From Acrasis kona (lineage: Eukaryota > Heterolobosea > Eutetramitea > Acrasida > Acrasidae), in assembly GCA_026419775.2 (NCBI GenBank), contig JAOPGA020001197.1, positions 1-64,000 of the forward strand: a stretch of 64,000 nt of DNA, given 5' to 3'. The position numbers and the translations under genes are program-made. Positions 60,669 through 64,000 of this stretch are shown here, piece after piece. The notes beneath the pieces are model-generated. The model was not told the DNA's origin. It made no database searches and saw nothing but the letters and a program-made list of their open reading frames with translations. The stretch's first letter is position 1. Each line of letters starts with the position of its first letter.

Positions 60669-61263
60669 ATGTAAAAAGTCGATAGTAAAACCAAAAAATT
60701 TGTATTTTAAAAACAGTATTAGCACAACTCTAAAAACCTCATGAGGTTGGTATGGAAGTTTTACCTGAGTTTCTTGCCAACAACCAAGTACAAATAGTTG
60801 GCTCCTTGCCATGCTACTTGGAGGCCAATGTAGATAAGCAACGTGGTAAAAATATGTCACAGCATAACTTGCTACACGTACACACCTTAGTTCATCAAAG
60901 TGGACCAACAAACTATGCATCTCAAAACCATGATACAACCGATAGTGCACATAAAGAAATAAAGGATTCTAACCTAACACATTATGATTTTCGATAACCT
61001 GCAAACCCTGGAAGATTTCAGGACTAAGCACCTTTATTTACCAATAATTACAAGAACTCACTCATAATTGCATTATCAACATTCAAAATTCAAAGCCAGT
61101 CTCTATAGGTAATAAATTCAGGGCAATTGCATATTACATTATACAAGCAACATGCGTTATTGTTCTATTAAACGATCTTACAACGTTATGGATTGGCCAC
61201 AATTTATTTTGAATCTTTTTCAAGGTAGCAATATCACGCGACCTCAATTTTTTAAGAAAAGTA
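60669..61263. other. Intergenic with an ambiguous short frame
   Basis: A plus-strand 81-codon frame (60752-60997) and, on the minus strand, hydrophobic segments separated by a possible 37-nt intron could each be a small gene. Neither gives a complete gene with ATG and stop that I trust. The rest is AT-rich. Confidence 0.35.
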
Positions 61264-62385
61264 ATGACAGAATTGGAGCCATCTGATAATTATGACGTTA
61301 CGTACAATCTCCGTCCTACAACATTCCCGTCATATTTTGAGCACACTAATAACATTAACAATAAGGAAATCGAGGATGGTGATTCGGGAGAAAGGGTTCT
61401 TATTACACCGTCTGGAGATATACTGGGATCTGTCTATGCTGTAAACAGTGTCAATAGAATAAAGAATTACAACGTGACGTTGCACGATAACGTCATTTCT
61501 GCTCTTAAGCATGCGTGTTTCTGTTCCGGTAGGATTATTGCTAGCTATAAGAATCACATGGGGGAAGAAATGTTATATGGTGGAAGTGCCTTTTTTGTGA
61601 CTCCAAAGATATTACAGACTGTCGAGCATGTAGTTAAACCTTCGCATGGAAACTATACATTACAAAACATTTACTTCACAACAGCAGTTGATGCAAGTTG
61701 GGGAAGTGAGATTAGAAAAGAAGACGATAATGTGTTTGAGTGTGAGAAGCTACCAAAGTATGTCGATGGGTTGAATGAATATGATGGTGCGTCGTATATG
61801 ATCGATAGTACAAGATGGGAGACGTTAAATGATCTTGCTTATTTAATTATTAAAGATGAATCGTTCAATAGTGACAAGTTTCTGTTGCCTTTGATTGATA
61901 ACTCTACAGAGTGTGCAGTTATCGGATATCCAGGTAAAATTGATGCAGCTAAATTCAACCAGGATTACCAGACATCAGACTCAAAACCTGACATGTCCTC
62001 AGTATTTAACCAGGTAAAAAGTTGGATGGACGGTTTCCAAAAGAAGATTATTAGCAAAGGAACATATACAAACATTGGAACCGGATTTGTATATCATAAA
62101 TGTCCCACTCTTGGAGGATGTTCCGGAGGAGCGCTTTTAACATTGTCTGAACATACACGAACCGGATATTTCCAAGCAGTACACAATGGAGGCAATAGAG
62201 TCATAGACAATAATGTGAGCATACCAGTGGAATGTGAAGAATTTTGTATTGAATACTCGAAAGCAGTCACCAACGATTTAGATTTTGTAAGACGGAATAG
62301 AAATGATCTACGTGTGTATTTTGAGAGCCATAAGATAAAAGTCGTCCAGCACGCCCCTGAAATAGCTAAAATTGTATTTGAATGA
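61264..62385 (+). CDS. Trypsin-like serine peptidase
   Basis: 373 residues, one exon, no signal peptide. The chymotrypsin-fold triad is recognisable. His122 lies in GGSAFFVTPKILQTVEHVV, Asp190 in TLNDLAYLII, and Ser287 in PTLGGCSGGALL (GxSGG oxyanion loop). A roughly 85-residue N-terminal extension precedes the barrel. The His motif is VEH rather than the usual AAH, which also occurs in divergent bacterial- and fungal-type members. An intracellular trypsin_2/DegP-type peptidase is likely; no PDZ domain is present. The substrate is unknown. Confidence 0.75.
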   Translation: MTELEPSDNYDVTYNLRPTTFPSYFEHTNNINNKEIEDGDSGERVLITPSGDILGSVYAVNSVNRIKNYNVTLHDNVISALKHACFCSGRIIASYKNHMGEEMLYGGSAFFVTPKILQTVEHVVKPSHGNYTLQNIYFTTAVDASWGSEIRKEDDNVFECEKLPKYVDGLNEYDGASYMIDSTRWETLNDLAYLIIKDESFNSDKFLLPLIDNSTECAVIGYPGKIDAAKFNQDYQTSDSKPDMSSVFNQVKSWMDGFQKKIISKGTYTNIGTGFVYHKCPTLGGCSGGALLTLSEHTRTGYFQAVHNGGNRVIDNNVSIPVECEEFCIEYSKAVTNDLDFVRRNRNDLRVYFESHKIKVVQHAPEIAKIVFE

Positions 62386-63431
62386 AAAATATTAAAATGC
62401 GTTAGTTTCTAATACCATGTTTTAGCCTGTTACTATTTATTACAGTTTTTTACTGAAAAGAGTTCTAATGTAATGAGTTCCGATGGATCAAGGACTTACA
62501 CAGCCTTAGATGCCACCAACATCAACATACACTAAGCTTGGTCAAATATCATCTACTGCTGATAAATATCTAACGAATGCCACAAGTAGACAAACCGACG
62601 GCAGACAAACCAAACTTCTTATGTTTTTTGTTGACCACTCAGGGTAGACTAATGTTTGATCATTGAATCACAAAAAAGGGTCAATAATCAGACAAAACGA
62701 ATTAATCATTGTGATTCATAATTATCGCACCTCAATTGCCATTTATCTTCTTTGCAAGTGATGAAATGAGGATGTTATCATTGCATTACAAAACAAAACA
62801 TATTTGCTGCCGGAATCGAACCGACGACCTCCACAGAATTCATTTCCATAAATGTTAAAGCAACGTAATGTGAAAACACCATTTAATTTGCTTATATAGC
62901 TGTCAAAGTGCTTAAGTACCGAAAATGTCGTTACTATCTTGTACTTCTTGATGTCCATCATGCATATCACACAACGTAGTTGACTGATCATAAAGCAACT
63001 ATCTAATTTTGGATTACCAACTGATATAAGCGAACAATATGACAGATTATATTGACAAAATATTTTCCACTATATCACTATTGATTGAGGGACTATTAGG
63101 TTTGTTTTCTGATCAGAAGTCAAGTGCAATTAAATTTAAGTGTAACAGTGGTGATTGTCATGTACACATGAATCGTTATAGGCCAGAACAAGAGGTACAT
63201 GCATCTGCACAGACAAGAACTTCATTACATTTTTATGCAAATGTCTGTTTTCACTTTATTCCATCCGATTTTATGATGAAGGGCTCTCAAAGTCTGTTGT
63301 TACAAATAATTTTTTATTGGTCTCAATACTCCCGTGACCATACATAGTATCATCAAGATATAACCACACCTTCTTTGGCCTGATGCTAGTTATTAATAGT
63401 TTTGTCGTCATCTGTCAACTTTTAACAAGCA
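62386..63431. other. Gene-poor stretch with a tRNA relic
   Basis: About 1 kb, AT-rich. It holds the tRNA relic at 62801-62865 and a 102-codon plus-strand frame (63039-63347) with an ATG but no recognisable domain. I do not call the frame. Confidence 0.4.
62801..62865 (-). pseudogene. tRNA relic lacking the D-arm
   Basis: The minus strand has a perfect T-arm and B box (62809-62825: GTCGG-TTCGATT-CCGGC) followed by AGCAAAT and A, a normal 3' acceptor and discriminator. The 5' acceptor (GTTGCT region, 62859-62865) pairs over five bases only. The middle is about nine bases too short to hold both D and anticodon arms. This looks like a decayed tRNA gene or a tRNA-derived fragment. Confidence 0.45.
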
Positions 63432-64000
63432 ATGAAAGTAGCAGCCATGTTCTTAGTATGTGTGGCTACACTTCTATTGTGTGCGAAGTCAAGTGAAGTG
63501 TATTTCAACCAAGATAACAGTTAGTCGATACATGTGCACTTAATTAACTTTCATCAGATCAACCTTGTAATATAATCTCTAGAGACGTTGATTGTGCTGC
63601 ATCTACATTCAAATATGTATTCTTGGACCCGATGAAGAAAAAATGCGTTCGCAATGAGCACAATCATCGTAATCATGTTGGCAATGCACACAGCCAAGAA
63701 GAATATCAATTCACAAAGACCATACGTGTTGAGTTCCTTAATGAAGTAGTAGTTCATAGTATCAATACTGTGATCATATATCCATTAACCTTTATGTTCT
63801 TGTTGATGATTAAATGTGTCAATCGATACTCCACTCAGGTTCATTCAGTTGTTGGCGTGTTATTGGCACTGACTCATTTTGCAGGTATCAGTGTATCAGC
63901 AGCGACTACTTCCAGACCTACATCTACTCTTACTGCAATACAGATCTCTACACAAGTACCTACGTCAACCTCAACTCCCACTGCAATAACTATTTCTAAA
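63432..64000 (+). CDS. Partial signal-peptide protein with Ser/Thr-rich end, runs off the window
   Basis: Exon 1 (63432-63519) codes a signal peptide, MKVAAMFLVCVATLLLCAKS. A 38-nt intron (63520-63557, GTTAGT...CATCAG) follows. Exon 2 is open from 63558 to the window end with Cys-spaced residues (PCNIISRDVDCAAS, KKKC), then two hydrophobic segments (coded ~63770-63810 and 63845-63890) and a Thr/Ser/Pro repeat (PTSTLTAIQIST, PTSTSTPTAITIS). This suggests a mucin-like surface protein. A second gene starting near 63811 (MIKCVNRY...) is an alternative reading of the 3' half. Confidence 0.45.

Noticed and set aside
60700-60997. Possible small membrane protein on the minus strand, or an 81-codon plus-strand frame
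   Set aside because: A 37-nt intron can be drawn on the minus strand, but no start codon in frame is found, and neither frame shows a known domain.
63039-63347. 102-codon plus-strand frame starting with ATG
   Set aside because: No recognisable domain, composition like spacer DNA, and no supporting neighbour or splice pattern.
63554-63757. Minus-strand 67-codon frame with a hydrophobic segment
   Set aside because: It overlaps the plus-strand exon that has a signal peptide and a typical intron upstream, and it has no domain.
1-64000. CRISPR arrays, bacterial operons, riboswitches or rRNA genes
   Set aside because: No regularly spaced direct repeats, no bacterial signals and no rRNA-like sequence were seen. 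The DNA is eukaryotic nuclear.

Overview
This window is nuclear DNA from a free-living protist with a compact genome. Intergenic gaps are mostly 20-300 bp, neighbouring stop codons lie as little as 7 bp apart, and tRNA genes sit between protein genes. I resolved 37 spliceosomal introns by reading across conserved proteins. They are tiny (34-48 nt, most often 37-38) with plain GT...AG ends. Gene content (CHASE-PAS receptor, RWP-RK factor, KY-type transglutaminase-like protein, RGS fusion, DUF4385 protein, polyQ regulators, standard nuclear code) suggests a heterolobosean amoeboflagellate of the Naegleria/Acrasis type. That placement is inference from gene content, not a database match.

Layout. 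1-2.1 kb: a ~1.04 kb terminal-inverted-repeat element carrying its own zinc-finger gene, then low-confidence acidic ORFs. 2.4-7.2 kb: a secreted coiled-coil/VWD protein, a TRAF7-like RING-WD40 protein and a small possibly myristoylated protein. 7.2-13.3 kb: Ku70, a PP2C phosphatase, a class II eIF4E and an IQ/coiled-coil protein. 13.4-18.5 kb: a metallophosphoesterase, an intron-bearing tRNA, an unknown protein overlapping that tRNA, TatD nuclease, a small unknown, a RimK-like ATP-grasp ligase and mitochondrial uS17. 18.7-22.4 kb: an FNT channel, a LURP/scramblase-like protein and a CHASE-PAS receptor. 22.4-25.2 kb is gene-poor, holding one RWP-RK gene, hairpins, a palindrome and coding debris. 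25.2-36.4 kb: eIF2-gamma, a C2H2 factor, a calmodulin-like protein with a 15-nt microexon, acyl-CoA-binding protein, a WD40 protein, a coiled-coil protein, a very small spliced membrane protein, a mitochondrial unknown and a class 3 lipase. 36.9-42.2 kb: one large intronless IRE/Rim15/Greatwall-type kinase of different base composition. 42.3-52.9 kb: NudC, DUF4385, an MFS transporter, a KY-type pseudo-transglutaminase, DPH6 fused to Rid domains, and Bax inhibitor-1. 53.3-64 kb: tRNA-Gly, a GOLPH3-like protein, a basic unknown, Sas10/Utp3, a peroxiredoxin-like/RGS fusion, a trypsin-like protease, a tRNA relic and a partial secreted or membrane protein.

The genes do not form one pathway; this is a eukaryotic neighbourhood of mixed functions. 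The strongest candidates for something not described before are the redox-fold/RGS fusion at 59.3-60.7 kb, the giant KY protein that has lost its catalytic histidine and gained three tandem repeats at 46.1-49.8 kb, the tRNA that serves as the entire spacer between two convergent genes at 14.4 kb, and the TIR element with its own spliced gene at the left edge.
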